Shown: positions 34,857-43,949 of the stretch, one piece after another
How positions within the stretch are numbered: position 1 is the first letter of the stretch
Layout of the letters: the number at the start of each line of letters is the position of its first letter
Assembly (NCBI RefSeq): GCF_022271435.1
Contig: NZ_JAFIQY010000044.1
Coordinates: 1-64,000, forward strand
Source of the DNA: Streptomyces monomycini
GTDB taxonomy: Bacteria > Actinomycetota > Actinomycetes > Streptomycetales > Streptomycetaceae
Reading direction: 5' to 3'
DNA length: 64,000 bases
Position numbers and translations under genes: made by a program
The notes under the pieces: generated by a model
Told to the model about the DNA's origin: nothing
Seen by the model: the letters and a program-made list of their open reading frames with translations, nothing else
Databases searched by the model: none

Positions 34857-35714
34857 ATGGTTTGGGGCCACCGCAGGGACGTCCAGGCACAGCTGGCGCG
34901 TCGCCGTGCGGCCAGGGCACGCCAGCGCGCTGAGCATGCCGTGGTCTGCGCCGAACAGCAGGAGATCCTGGCCGCCTCGGCCGGCGGGGACCTCCACCTC
35001 CATCTGGCGGACGCCTACCGGCGGTCGGCGGAGTGCCACCTGTCCTCGGCGCGCCTCCAGGACGCCTACGCCGACCGCTTGTCCGCGTGGCACGGGGACG
35101 AGACCAGCCGCCCGCGCTTCATGACCGGCGTCGCGGAGGCGTGCGGGACGACGAGCGCGGCGCTCACCCTGATGGGCTCCGACCACGACCAGCTCTCCGT
35201 CGCCTCGTCGGACGCGTCCGCCCGGGCCGCGCAGGACCTGGAATTCGTGCTCGGCGAAGGTCCGGCGCACGACGCCTCGGTGGGCGGCTGCCTGGTCTCG
35301 GCGGCCGGCCGGGCCATCGAGAGCCGCTGGCCCGCCTACGGACCCGCGCTGGCCTCCCTGGGCATCCGCGAGGTGCTCACGGCTCCGTTGCGGGCCGAAG
35401 GCAGCTGCATCGGCGCGCTCGCGGTCTTCGACCCGGGCGGCGGCACGGCCGCCGCCGACACGCTCACGGTGATCGCCGACGCACTGACCCGTACGGTGCT
35501 CCTCGGCCCCGACGCCGACCCCGAGCTGTACGAGGACGCCGACCACCGGGACTGCATCCAGCAGGCCGCCGGAATACTCTCCGTCCAGGCCGGCTGCCGG
35601 GTACAGGACGCGCTCGCCATGATCAAAGCGCGCGCTTTCGCCGACGGGCAGCCCCCGGACGCCATCGCCGAGCAAATCGTACGCGGCACGCTGAAACTCG
35701 CCCAGGGCAGCTGA
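34857..35714 (+). CDS. GAF-ANTAR domain protein
   Basis: A 285-aa protein. An Arg-rich helical N-terminus (~1-75) is followed by a GAF-like sensor domain and a C-terminal ANTAR RNA-binding domain (IQQAAGILSVQAGCRVQDALAMIKARAF). ANTAR proteins prevent termination at specific hairpins. No two-component partner lies next to it. Weak ribosome site. 23 bp separate it from the next ANTAR gene. Confidence 0.85.
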   Translation: MVWGHRRDVQAQLARRRAARARQRAEHAVVCAEQQEILAASAGGDLHLHLADAYRRSAECHLSSARLQDAYADRLSAWHGDETSRPRFMTGVAEACGTTSAALTLMGSDHDQLSVASSDASARAAQDLEFVLGEGPAHDASVGGCLVSAAGRAIESRWPAYGPALASLGIREVLTAPLRAEGSCIGALAVFDPGGGTAAADTLTVIADALTRTVLLGPDADPELYEDADHRDCIQQAAGILSVQAGCRVQDALAMIKARAFADGQPPDAIAEQIVRGTLKLAQGS

Positions 35715-35737
35715 ACCCACCGAGGGGACCCCAACCC

Positions 35738-36457
35738 ATGACCCCAGCTCCGCTCCACCTCGCCTCCGTCTTCGTGGAGCTGGCGGGCGGCGGAGGGCAG
35801 GGGGCGCCCGGCGTCCCCTCGCTGCTGAACCGGCTCACCGACCGCAGCAAGGAACTCCTCGCGGTCCGGGCGACGGCCGTGACCTTCTCCCCCCGGGCCC
35901 GTGCCGCCCCCTGGGTGGCGGCCTCCGACGCCGACGTACGCCGCCTCGAAACGGACGCGGTCGCCTGGGGCGAAGGCCCCGGCCCCGCCTGCCACCGCAC
36001 CGGCCGGGCGCTCGGCGGTACGGCCCTGAGCGGAGCGGTGGCCCGGCAGCGCTGGCCCCGCTACGCGCCCCGCGCGCTCGCACTGGGCTGCACCCACACC
36101 GCCGCCCTGCCGATACGGGGTCATACCGGCCCGGTCGGCGCCCTGGTCCTGCTCGCCACCCGCCAGACCGCGCTGACCGGTGACCTGATGGCACTGGGCC
36201 AGTCGCTCGCCGACTTCGCCGCCGTGACGCTGCTGCGCGAGCACGAGGTGGAGGCGAGCCGCACCCTCGCCGCCCAGTTGGAACACGCCCTGACCACCCG
36301 GGTCGTCATCGAACAGGCCAAAGGAGCGCTCACCGCGCGGCACGACCTCTCCCCCGACGCCGCCTTCACCGTCCTGCGCGGCTACGCCCGTTCCCACCGG
36401 CGGCTGCTGACCGACGTGGCCCGCGAGGTGGTCGAGGGCGGGCTCGACCCGGAGTAG
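35738..36457 (+). CDS. GAF-ANTAR domain protein
   Basis: A 239-aa protein with an N-terminal GAF-like domain and ANTAR region TTRVVIEQAKGALTARHDLSPDAAFTVLRGYARSHRR. Follows a related gene by 23 bp in a probable operon. The VVIEQAKG motif is the ANTAR hallmark. Confidence 0.88.
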   Translation: MTPAPLHLASVFVELAGGGGQGAPGVPSLLNRLTDRSKELLAVRATAVTFSPRARAAPWVAASDADVRRLETDAVAWGEGPGPACHRTGRALGGTALSGAVARQRWPRYAPRALALGCTHTAALPIRGHTGPVGALVLLATRQTALTGDLMALGQSLADFAAVTLLREHEVEASRTLAAQLEHALTTRVVIEQAKGALTARHDLSPDAAFTVLRGYARSHRRLLTDVAREVVEGGLDPE

Positions 36458-36567
36458 CGTCGCGCGCGCTCCGGGCAGGCCGTCCCGCCTGACCCAGCCC
36501 GGCGGGCACGCCCGCCGTCGTCCTCCAGGAGACGGCCGTACGCACCGGGTCGGGTCCGGCCTTCGCC

Positions 36568-37527
36568 TCACGTCCCGATCGGCAACGGCCCGTCGTGCCG
36601 TACGAGCCACTCGCGGTACGCGGTGCTCTCCCAGGCCACTTCCATGTAGGAGGCGGTCAGGTCGGCGAAGAGGGCGTCGGCGGGGACGGCCGGGGCGGCG
36701 CCGGGACGGTGGGCCATGAAGAGCCGGACGGCCAGCGGGTCGCCGCGCAGCGGGCGGACGACCATGCCGTGCCGGGGCCGGGAGGTCGGCTGGCAGGGGG
36801 CGACCACCTCGCCGGCCGCGACCAGGTCGGCCGCCGTGAGGTAGTCCCCGTGCACCACCCGGGGGTCCAGGCCCGCGGCCGCGAAGACCCGGCGCAGCCC
36901 CGTCCACTCGCCGTCCACCGACGGGTCGACCATCCACTGGTCACCGGCCAGCTCGGCGAGTTCGACCACCGGGTGGCGGGCCGCCGGGTGGTCGGCCGAC
37001 AGGGCGACGAACTGCGGCTCCCGGGCGATCAGTTCCCGCTCGACGAGCCCGTCGGGCCGGCGCAGCGGCGCTCCCTCCACCTCGTGCACGAAGGCGACGT
37101 CGAGCTGGCCCATCGCCACCATCTGCAACAGCGCGTTGGCGGACACGTCGATACGGATGGCGGTGTCCGTGTCCGGCAGCCTGGCCCGCAGCCGTCGCAG
37201 CCAGCCCGCCACCGCCCGGCTGCTGGTGCTGCCGATGCACAGCCGGGATCCGCCGGCCCGCAGGGAGGCGGAGGCGATCTCGTCGACCAGTGCGCGCATG
37301 TCGGCCACTATCGGCCGGGCCCGGCTCAGCACCGAGTGCCCCAACGGCGTCGGCCGGCTGCCGGTCCGCTCGCGGAAGAACAACTGGCCGCCCAGGGCGT
37401 TCTCGATGCGGCGGAGCTGGGTCGTCAGGGAAGGCTGGGTCATGCCCAGCTGCCGCGCGGCCTTGCGTACGCTGCCCGCGTCGGCGATCGCGCACAGCGC
37501 ACGAAGGTGCCTCACTTCGAGCTCCAC
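36568..37527 (-). CDS. snpR: LysR-type regulator of snapalysin (SnpR-like)
   Basis: A 319-aa LysR protein. Its HTH covers ~5-60 (LRALCAIADAGSVRKAARQLG...PSLTTQLRRIE). The GTG at 37527 begins the conserved MELEVRHLR; in-frame starts further up cross the promoter. It is divergent from the metalloprotease gene, the organisation of snpR-snpA in other Streptomyces, where the regulator activates the protease. Confidence 0.87.
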   Translation of the reverse strand: MELEVRHLRALCAIADAGSVRKAARQLGMTQPSLTTQLRRIENALGGQLFFRERTGSRPTPLGHSVLSRARPIVADMRALVDEIASASLRAGGSRLCIGSTSSRAVAGWLRRLRARLPDTDTAIRIDVSANALLQMVAMGQLDVAFVHEVEGAPLRRPDGLVERELIAREPQFVALSADHPAARHPVVELAELAGDQWMVDPSVDGEWTGLRRVFAAAGLDPRVVHGDYLTAADLVAAGEVVAPCQPTSRPRHGMVVRPLRGDPLAVRLFMAHRPGAAPAVPADALFADLTASYMEVAWESTAYREWLVRHDGPLPIGT

Positions 37528-37602
37528 GACCGGAGCATAACGACGTTTGCGCACGTCACACCAGACTCTTCGGGCACGCTCGGTCCGGCTTCCCCCTGGG
37601 GG

Positions 37603-37622
37603 TATCACCTGGTGCTATCACC
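37603..37622. promoter_or_regulatory. Candidate LysR (SnpR) binding region
   Basis: Two TATCACC copies 13 bp apart (37603-37609, 37616-37622) frame the palindrome CACCTGGTG. It sits 130 bp before the protease start and 75 bp before the LysR start, a usual LysR position. Confidence 0.45.
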
Positions 37623-37751
37623 ACATGGCATCTCCGCGCCCTGGGTGATCTCGAACAGACTCTCCGGCACCAAGAGTTCATCCGCAGGGCCCCGGCCGCC
37701 GCCCCACACGGCGGCCGTACGGCCCCACGGACGATAAGGAGTCCCCCCCAC

Positions 37752-38399
37752 ATGAGATCTCCCAAGACGGCTCTGTCGGCAGCACTGGGCCTGGGCCTCG
37801 CCGCCACGCTGGCCGCCGCGGCCCCCGCGACGGCGACCACCGTCTCCGCCGCCCCCCAGACCCACCGGGTCACCGCCGCCGCGTACGCCGGTTCGGCCGC
37901 CGAGCAGGCCGACACCAAGGCGTTCTTCCAGGCCGTCATGAAGTCGGTCAAGGCCAAGCAGGCGGCCCACCCGAACCTGAAGGCCGTCACCGTCACCTAC
38001 GACGCGAGCGCGGCCCCCACGTTCAAGAGCCAGATAGCGAAGAGCGCCCAGATCTGGAACGGCGCGGTGCAGAACGTCAAGCTCCAGGAAGGCAGCGGCG
38101 GCGACTTCCAGTACCGCGAGGGCGACGACGCGCGCGGCTCCTACGCCAGCACCGACGGCCACGGCAAGGGCTTCGTCTTCCTGGACTACAAGCAGAACCA
38201 GGAGTACGACTCGACCCGCGTGACCACGCACGAGACCGGCCACGTGCTGGGCCTGCCGGACCACTACGAGGGTCCGTGCAGCGAGCTGATGTCCGGCGGC
38301 GGCCCCGGCCCGTCCTGCACGAACTCCCAGCCGGACCAGACCGAGCGGGCCAAGGTGGACCAGCTCTGGGCCAACGGCCTCCAGGGCATACGTCCCTGA
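37752..38399 (+). CDS. snpA: Snapalysin-type metalloprotease (M7)
   Basis: A 215-aa secreted zinc protease. A signal peptide with an Ala-rich core (~8-30) and a short propeptide are followed by the active-site HETGHVLGLPD (160-170), with His160, His164 and Asp170 as zinc ligands and Glu161 catalytic. The Asp third ligand and the small size are typical of snapalysin. C176 and a later Cys may form a disulfide. AAGGAG ribosome site 11 nt upstream. Confidence 0.93.
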   Translation: MRSPKTALSAALGLGLAATLAAAAPATATTVSAAPQTHRVTAAAYAGSAAEQADTKAFFQAVMKSVKAKQAAHPNLKAVTVTYDASAAPTFKSQIAKSAQIWNGAVQNVKLQEGSGGDFQYREGDDARGSYASTDGHGKGFVFLDYKQNQEYDSTRVTTHETGHVLGLPDHYEGPCSELMSGGGPGPSCTNSQPDQTERAKVDQLWANGLQGIRP

Positions 38400-38489
38400 C
38401 GGTCCGCGCCCCCGGCAGGTCCGGTAAGGCGTGACAACGCCACGGCCCCCGGAAACTACGGCGCGCGAGCGCCGCGGTCCGACAACGTC

Positions 38490-38530
38490 TACGCGCGCGG
38501 CGGGCTCCCCGGAGCCCTGCCGCGCGCGTA
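38490..38530. terminator. Bidirectional hairpin between snpA and the GNAT gene
   Basis: A 19-bp stem with a single bulged base and a 2-nt centre (38490-38508 with 38511-38530) lies between convergent stops. Confidence 0.7.
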
Positions 38531-38579
38531 CGCGTTCCGCGCCGCGCGCCCGGCGGTGTTCGTACCGTTGCGCCGTGCC

Positions 38580-39125
38580 TCAGTGCGCCAGCTCCCTGCT
38601 CCACGCCTCCAGTTCCGGTTCTCCGTCGTCTGACCGGCGCAGCCGGCCCGTGGGCTGCCACCCCCACGCCCGTACCGCGGAGCGCGCCGCACCGTTCGCC
38701 GTCTCGACGAGGGTGACGACCGCCGTCGCGTTGCTGCGGATCAGCAGGGTCTCCTGGAGCCGGGTGGCGACGTGGCCGCGCCGGTGCGCGGGCAGCACCA
38801 TCAGCTCGGCGACGACGAACACCCGCCCCGACGCGGTCAGTTCCTCCAGCTCACGCGGTACCTGTCCGTTGAAGCCGTGCCACCACCGGCCGTCCCGCTC
38901 GGCGGGGAAACCGTAGGCACAGCCGACCAGCGCCGGGTCGCTGGCGATCACCATCTCGAAGCCGGGGCGCTGGATGTGCTCCGCGAACCGCTGCAGAAAG
39001 GCCCCCCGTCCGCGGAACTCCTCGCCCGAGGGGCCGCGGTACGCCTCGACGTACAGGTCGGCGACGGCCTCGCGTTGTGCCTCGGCCTGCCACCTGGTCA
39101 GGCGCCGTAAGAAGACTTCTGCCAT
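38580..39125 (-). CDS. GNAT-family acetyltransferase
   Basis: A 181-aa protein with the acetyl-CoA loop VAELMVLPAHRRGHVATRLQ, the GNAT motif A. Substrate unknown. The ATG at 39125 has GGAGG at 5 nt. Downstream of the ANTAR gene (25 bp gap), probably co-transcribed. Confidence 0.85.
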   Translation of the reverse strand: MAEVFLRRLTRWQAEAQREAVADLYVEAYRGPSGEEFRGRGAFLQRFAEHIQRPGFEMVIASDPALVGCAYGFPAERDGRWWHGFNGQVPRELEELTASGRVFVVAELMVLPAHRRGHVATRLQETLLIRSNATAVVTLVETANGAARSAVRAWGWQPTGRLRRSDDGEPELEAWSRELAH

Positions 39126-39150
39126 CCGGTCCTCCACAGGGTCCAGGAAA

Positions 39151-39894
39151 TCACCTTCGGTTGAGGAAGTACTCCATGACGAGGCCGCTGTCGAGCGTGC
39201 CGTCGACGACCTGGCGGGCCAGGTCCGGCAGCCGTCGGCGGTGGGCCCGGGCATAGGCCCGGAAGACCGTGAACGCCTCGTCCACGGTCGTCGTCCAGCG
39301 TTCGGCGAGCATGCCTTTGGCCTGTTCGATGACGACACGGGAGCTGAGCGCGTGCTGCAGCTGGGTCCGCTCGGCGTGGCTGCGCTCCAGGCTCTTGCAC
39401 TGGACGGCGGTGACGGCCAGCAGGTCGGCCAGGGAGCGGACGAAGGCGCCGTCCTGCTCGCCGAGCGGTGCGGCGGTGCCGGAGAAGAGCGCCAGGACGC
39501 CGACGGTCCGGGAGCGCAGGCGCATCGGCAGGGCGTGTGCCGTCACATGGCCCCGTTCCCGCGCGAGGGCGGTGAAGTGCGGCCAGCGCGCGGCGGTGCG
39601 CGGGTCGGACAGGGCGATGTCCGTCTCGGCGGTGCCGCTGCGGTAGCAGTCGTCGTACGGGTCGCAGGCGTCCTGCGGGCCGTCCGGGCCGAGCAGCCGG
39701 GCGGTGTCGCCGGACTCGGCGACCACCCGCAGCCGGTGGTGCGCGTCGGCGAGGAGCACGGCGGCCGCGTCGGTGCCGAACAGGGCGGCGCAGTGCGCGC
39801 ACAGACGGCTCAGCAGTTCCCCGCAGTCGACGTCGCCGACGAGTCCCTCGGGTAAGTCCGCCCACACCTGTGTCAGGGGTTCTTCACGGGCCAT
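39151..39894 (-). CDS. GAF-ANTAR domain protein
   Basis: A 247-aa protein. GAF domain ~15-160, then ANTAR region SSRVVIEQAKGMLAERWTTTVDEAFTVFRAYARAHRR. The ATG at 39894 has AGGG upstream; a second ATG at 39903 lies too close to that site. Third ANTAR protein in 5 kb. Confidence 0.88.
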   Translation of the reverse strand: MAREEPLTQVWADLPEGLVGDVDCGELLSRLCAHCAALFGTDAAAVLLADAHHRLRVVAESGDTARLLGPDGPQDACDPYDDCYRSGTAETDIALSDPRTAARWPHFTALARERGHVTAHALPMRLRSRTVGVLALFSGTAAPLGEQDGAFVRSLADLLAVTAVQCKSLERSHAERTQLQHALSSRVVIEQAKGMLAERWTTTVDEAFTVFRAYARAHRRRLPDLARQVVDGTLDSGLVMEYFLNRR

Positions 39895-40061
39895 GGAAAC
39901 CATCCCTTCCGCCTTCGACCGGTCGTGGCCCGTGTCCATCGTCTCTCGGATCGAAGCCGCACGGCTACTATGCCTCCGGCAAGCCTCCGGCGGGAGACCG
40001 CCTGCACCGTGGACCTCGGGTTCTGTGGCCGAGCCCCCGGTGGGGGCGCCGGACACGCGGG

Positions 40062-40421
40062 CTACGGCGAGCAGTTCGCCATCTGGTCGCAGCGTGCGTC
40101 CCGCACGCTCGCGTAGCGGGGGAAGCGGCCGGTCAGCCGGGTCGCCCTGAGCAGGATGGCGATGCCGCGGTGGGCGTGCACGACGCGCAGCCAGCCGCCC
40201 TGCTCGACGGCCCAGCTCTGCGCGGCGCACAGTTCCCGTAGCCCGGAGCAGTCCATGAAGGTCACCGCCCCGAGGTCGACGATCACCCGGGGCGGGCCGG
40301 TGGCGCGACTGTGCCCGCGCCGCAGCAGGGTGCGCAGGCGCGGGGCCGTCATGAGGTCCAATTCCCCTTCGGGCCGTACGACGTTGATTTTGTTGACACC
40401 GATCCGGTGGTGAAGGTCCAT
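40062..40421 (-). CDS. STAS-domain anti-sigma factor antagonist
   Basis: A 119-aa STAS protein of the SpoIIAA/RsbV family, with phosphorylatable Ser in VTFMDCSGLREL. Such proteins release anti-sigma factors. The partner kinase is not adjacent; the RsbW-like protein at 62493 is one candidate in this window. The ATG at 40421 was preferred over the one at 40448. The 272-bp region upstream to 40693 shows no further gene. Confidence 0.86.
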   Translation of the reverse strand: MDLHHRIGVNKINVVRPEGELDLMTAPRLRTLLRRGHSRATGPPRVIVDLGAVTFMDCSGLRELCAAQSWAVEQGGWLRVVHAHRGIAILLRATRLTGRFPRYASVRDARCDQMANCSP

Positions 40422-40693
40422 AGCGATCCCGCCCCTGAAATCAAACATGCCGCACTGACTGTTCTTCGTGCGAACCGGGGTCCGGGGCACCGCGCCATCA
40501 GCGTATTCCGGCTGGGCGTCGGGCGGCGGTGAAGAAAGGTTCCGTTCGAAACTCGGCCTCATTCGTTCACTCGCACGGGGGCCGCGTCGCACGGGCGAGC
40601 GCCATCCGGCCCACCCGGCCCGCCCGGTCACCCCCGTACCACTCCGGGCCCGCACAGACCTGCTCGAACCTGTTCAGACCTGCGCAGGGCCGC

Positions 40694-41068
40694 TCAGCCC
40701 CACAGCGCTTCGGCGAGAGCCGCACCGGCGGACACCGCGGCGAGGCCGGCGGCCACACTCGCCGCCACATTGGCGGCAGCCCGCCACCGCGCCCCGTCGG
40801 CGGCCAGCCGCAGCGTCTCGTACGAGAAGGTCGAGTACGTCGTCAGCGCTCCGCACAGGCCCGTCCCGAGCAGGAGGTACAGGTCCGAGGAGGCGGCGCC
40901 CGCCGCCACGGCACCGGTGACCAGGCCCAGCACCAGCGAACCCGCGACATTGACCGTGAACGTCCCCCAGGGGAAGGCCGTGCCGAGCCGGGACTGCACG
41001 AAACGGTCCGTCAGGAAGCGCAGCGGCGCACCGGCCATCCCGCCGGCCACCACGAGCAGCCAGTTCAC
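40694..41068 (-). CDS. crcB: Fluoride exporter FluC/CrcB (subunit A)
   Basis: A 124-aa membrane protein with four hydrophobic segments, the GMAGAPLRFL start and TTYSTFSYE, which matches the conserved F/Y-STF segment of fluoride channels. The GTG at 41068 follows GGAGG. It overlaps the other crcB gene by 4 nt; two FluC proteins probably assemble as an antiparallel heterodimer. Confidence 0.92.
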   Translation of the reverse strand: MNWLLVVAGGMAGAPLRFLTDRFVQSRLGTAFPWGTFTVNVAGSLVLGLVTGAVAAGAASSDLYLLLGTGLCGALTTYSTFSYETLRLAADGARWRAAANVAASVAAGLAAVSAGAALAEALWG

Positions 41069-41652
41069 CGCGCACCTCCGCGCCGGGTCAGGGCGTACCG
41101 GGTGCCCGCGTGCGCGGCCCACACCGCCGCCAGCGCGGCGAGCAGGGTGGCCGCCAGGTAGGCCAGGCCGAGCGGGAGCCGTCCGGTGTCGGTCAGATGC
41201 CGGACGTCCGCGGTGTACGTGGAGAAGGTCGTGAACCCGCCGAGGACGCCGGTGCCGAGGAACGGGCGCAGCAGCGGGTGGGGCGCGCCCCGCTCGGTGA
41301 TCAGCGCCATCAGGACGCCCATCAGCGCGCAGCCGACGGCGTTGACCAGGAGGATCGTCGCGGGGAACGTCCCGGGGGCGGTGGGCCACAGCAGCGTGGC
41401 CCCGTACCGGAGGGCCGCGCCGACGCCGCCGCCGAGCGCGATTGCGCCGACGGCCGGCCATTGGCCCTGCCAGGGGGGCTGTGTACGGGAGTGGGCCGGG
41501 GCCGGGCGCTCTGCGGACGGCTCGGAAGCGCCGGTATGCGGGGAAGGCCGACCGGCGACGTGCGGGTCGGCGGCGTGCGCACCGGCAGGGTGCGGGGCGG
41601 ATGAGCCGGGTGTGGCGTCGGTCGTCGCCGGGCGGGGGGCTCCGGTGGTCAT
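41065..41652 (-). CDS. crcB: Fluoride exporter FluC/CrcB (subunit B)
   Basis: A 195-aa FluC protein. GGGVGAALRYG, NAVGCALMGVL and GGFTTFSTY are the family segments. The N-terminal ~65 residues are a Pro/Ala/His-rich extension absent from ordinary 120-130-aa FluC proteins. Coupled by a 4-nt overlap to the second subunit. No fluoride riboswitch was recognised upstream. Confidence 0.9.
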   Translation of the reverse strand: MTTGAPRPATTDATPGSSAPHPAGAHAADPHVAGRPSPHTGASEPSAERPAPAHSRTQPPWQGQWPAVGAIALGGGVGAALRYGATLLWPTAPGTFPATILLVNAVGCALMGVLMALITERGAPHPLLRPFLGTGVLGGFTTFSTYTADVRHLTDTGRLPLGLAYLAATLLAALAAVWAAHAGTRYALTRRGGAR

Positions 41653-41742
41653 ACGTCTCCTACTCGCGCGGTGCGTGCAAGCAGGGACCGTTGGCGGCCT
41701 CGGACGGCCGCGGTTGGGGTCCGGCGGGCCCCACCGCCGGGC

Positions 41743-41816
41743 GGTGATCCGCGGATCACCGGCGCTTTCAGAGTAAACCCGGCTGTTTGACACCGCCAAA
41801 CATGGGATGTTCCCAT
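41743..41816. promoter_or_regulatory. Three palindromes in the crcB/GntR intergenic region
   Basis: GGTGATCCGCGGATCACC (41743-41760, perfect 18-bp), TGTTTG-N7-CAAACA (41784-41802) and ATGGGA-TGT-TCCCAT (41802-41816). They lie between divergent crcB and the GntR gene (196-bp gap) and are candidate operators for the adjacent regulator. Confidence 0.5.
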
Positions 41817-41848
41817 CACCGGTGGAATCGAGGGAGAGGACGGCGACC

Positions 41849-42607
41849 ATGCCGTTGCGCAGCACCGCCCGCACCAGCCTGGTGGACCTGGTCATCGAGC
41901 AGATGGAACAGCTCATCACCGACGGCGAATGGCAGGTCGGCGGAAAGATCCCCGCCGAACCCGTCCTCGTCGAGACGCTCGACGTGGGCCGCAACACCGT
42001 CCGCGAGGCGGTCCGCGCCCTTGTGCACACCGGGATGCTGGAGCCGCGGCAGGGCGACGGTACGTACGTACGCGCCAACAGCGACTTCGGCGCGGCCGTG
42101 CAACGCAGACTGCGCCGGGCCGCCGACCTGGAGGCGTACGAGGTCCGGGCCTCCCTGGAACGCGACGCGGCCCGCTACGCGGCGCTGCGCCGCACCGACG
42201 ACGACCTCGCGGCGCTGCGGGCCGCCCTCGCCGAACGCGACCGCGCCTGGGAGAACAGCGACGTCACCGCGTTCATCGACGCGGACATGCACTTCCACCG
42301 GACCGTCGCGGCCGCGGCCCACAACAGCGTCCTCGCGGAGCTGTACGAGCACCTCAGCGACGCCCTGCGCGCCGCCCTCCAGGCCGTCGTCCGCAGGCCG
42401 CTGCCCGATTCCGTCCGCCACCAGTTCGACGCGCACACCGCCATCGTCGACGCCATCGAGGCCCAGGACCCGGACGCCGCCGAACAGGCCGCGCTGGCCC
42501 ACCTGACCGAGGCCATGGACGCGCTGCGCGCCACCCGGCCCGACGACGAGGCCCCAGCGGCTCCCCGCGCACGCGAAGCAAGCCCAGGAGAAGAAGACCA
42601 TGCATGA
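41849..42607 (+). CDS. GntR-family (FadR/FCD) regulator
   Basis: A 252-aa protein with N-terminal winged HTH (KIPAEPVLVETLDVGRNTVREAVRALVHTGML in part) and C-terminal FCD ligand-binding helices (DMHFHRTVAAAAHNSVLAELY). ATG at 41849 behind GGGAGAGG. The stop overlaps the CynX-type transporter start by 8 nt; it probably controls that gene. Confidence 0.9.
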   Translation: MPLRSTARTSLVDLVIEQMEQLITDGEWQVGGKIPAEPVLVETLDVGRNTVREAVRALVHTGMLEPRQGDGTYVRANSDFGAAVQRRLRRAADLEAYEVRASLERDAARYAALRRTDDDLAALRAALAERDRAWENSDVTAFIDADMHFHRTVAAAAHNSVLAELYEHLSDALRAALQAVVRRPLPDSVRHQFDAHTAIVDAIEAQDPDAAEQAALAHLTEAMDALRATRPDDEAPAAPRAREASPGEEDHA

Positions 42608-43949
42608 CGACGGACCGGCCGCCACCGTGAGCGCCGCCGGCACCGGCACCAGCACCGGCGGTGCCGCGCGGCCGGACGCACCCGCCGACGGACCCACCGA
42701 CGGACCCGCCGACGCACGTGCCGACGCACCTGCCGGGGGTGCCGCACCGCCCGCCCCCGCGCCGGGCGCCACCGGACGCCGCGCCCTCTACCTGGGCGCC
42801 GGCGTCATCCTGCTCGCCCTCAACCTGCGCCCCGCCCTCGTCGCCGTGTCCCCGCTGGCCGGCACCATCCGCGACGCGAGCGGCATGTCGGCCGCGGCCA
42901 CCAGCCTGCTGACCGCGCTGCCGCTGCTCTGCTTCGGCCTGCTCGCCCCGATCGCGCCGCGGCTCGGCCGCCGCTTCGGCATGGAACGCTCGCTGCTCGG
43001 CACCATGGCGCTGATCTGCGCGGGTACGGCGCTGCGGCTACTGGACTCGGTGGTGGCGCTGTTCGCCGGCACGATCGTCATCGGCGCGGGCATCGCCGTC
43101 GCCAACGTCCTGCTGCCCGGCCTGATCAAGCGCGACTTCGCGGCCAGGTCCGGGCTGATGACCGGGCTCTACTCCATGTCGCTGTTCGGCGGTGCGGCCC
43201 TGGCGGCCGGTGTCACCGTGCCGGTGCAGCGCGCGGCCGGACTGAGCTGGCAGGCCACACTGGCGTGCTGGGGCTCGCTGGCGGTGATCGCGCTGGTGGT
43301 GTGGCTGCCGCAGACCCGCAGCCGTACGCGGACCTCCGCCTCCGCCGCCCGTGAGGCGGCCCACCCCGTACGCGGCCTGTGGCGCTCCCCGCTGGCCTGG
43401 CAGGTCACCGCGTACATGGGCCTCCAGTCGCTCAGCTACTACGCGGCGGCCGCCTGGCTGCCGACCATGCTCACCGACGCCGGGCTGAGCGCGGGCGACG
43501 CGGGCTGGATGCTGTCGTTCTCCTCGCTGCTGGGCATCGTGGGCTCCTTCCTCGCCCCGGTGATCGTCGGCCGACGGCTGCCGGCCGGTGCGCTGGCCAC
43601 GGTCGGCGCGGTGCTGTGCGCGGCCGGTTTCGCCGGGATGCTGGCCGCCCCGGCCGGCGGCGCGTACGTGTGGATGACGCTGCTGGGCCTCGGCCAGGGC
43701 GCGGCGATCAGCCTGGCCCTGCTCTTCATCGTCCAGCGCGCCCCGGACATCCGGCACACCGCGCAGCTGTCCAGCATGGCCCAGTGCTTCGGCTACATCC
43801 TGGCGGCCACCGGCCCCGCGGTCCTCGGCGCCGTGCACGACGCCTCGGGCGGCTGGACGGTACCGGTGGCCGTACTCCTGGCACTGCTCGTCCCCCAGGT
43901 AGTCATGGGCCTCGGCGCCGCACGCCCGCGGCATGTGGCCGGGCGGTGA
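42600..43949 (+). CDS. CynX/NimT family MFS transporter
   Basis: A 449-aa, 12-helix major facilitator protein. The motif ILLALNLRPALVAVSPL marks the CynX/NimT group (cyanate or nitroimidazole-type transporters; substrate here unknown). The N-terminal ~55 residues are an Ala/Pro/Asp-rich disordered tail encoded by short repeats. Coupled to the GntR gene by an 8-nt overlap. Confidence 0.9.
   Translation: MHDDGPAATVSAAGTGTSTGGAARPDAPADGPTDGPADARADAPAGGAAPPAPAPGATGRRALYLGAGVILLALNLRPALVAVSPLAGTIRDASGMSAAATSLLTALPLLCFGLLAPIAPRLGRRFGMERSLLGTMALICAGTALRLLDSVVALFAGTIVIGAGIAVANVLLPGLIKRDFAARSGLMTGLYSMSLFGGAALAAGVTVPVQRAAGLSWQATLACWGSLAVIALVVWLPQTRSRTRTSASAAREAAHPVRGLWRSPLAWQVTAYMGLQSLSYYAAAAWLPTMLTDAGLSAGDAGWMLSFSSLLGIVGSFLAPVIVGRRLPAGALATVGAVLCAAGFAGMLAAPAGGAYVWMTLLGLGQGAAISLALLFIVQRAPDIRHTAQLSSMAQCFGYILAATGPAVLGAVHDASGGWTVPVAVLLALLVPQVVMGLGAARPRHVAGR

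Noticed and set aside
41653..41848. Fluoride riboswitch before the crcB pair
   Set aside because: The conserved GGNGAUGG and pairing CUGAUG elements are not found; only palindromes are.
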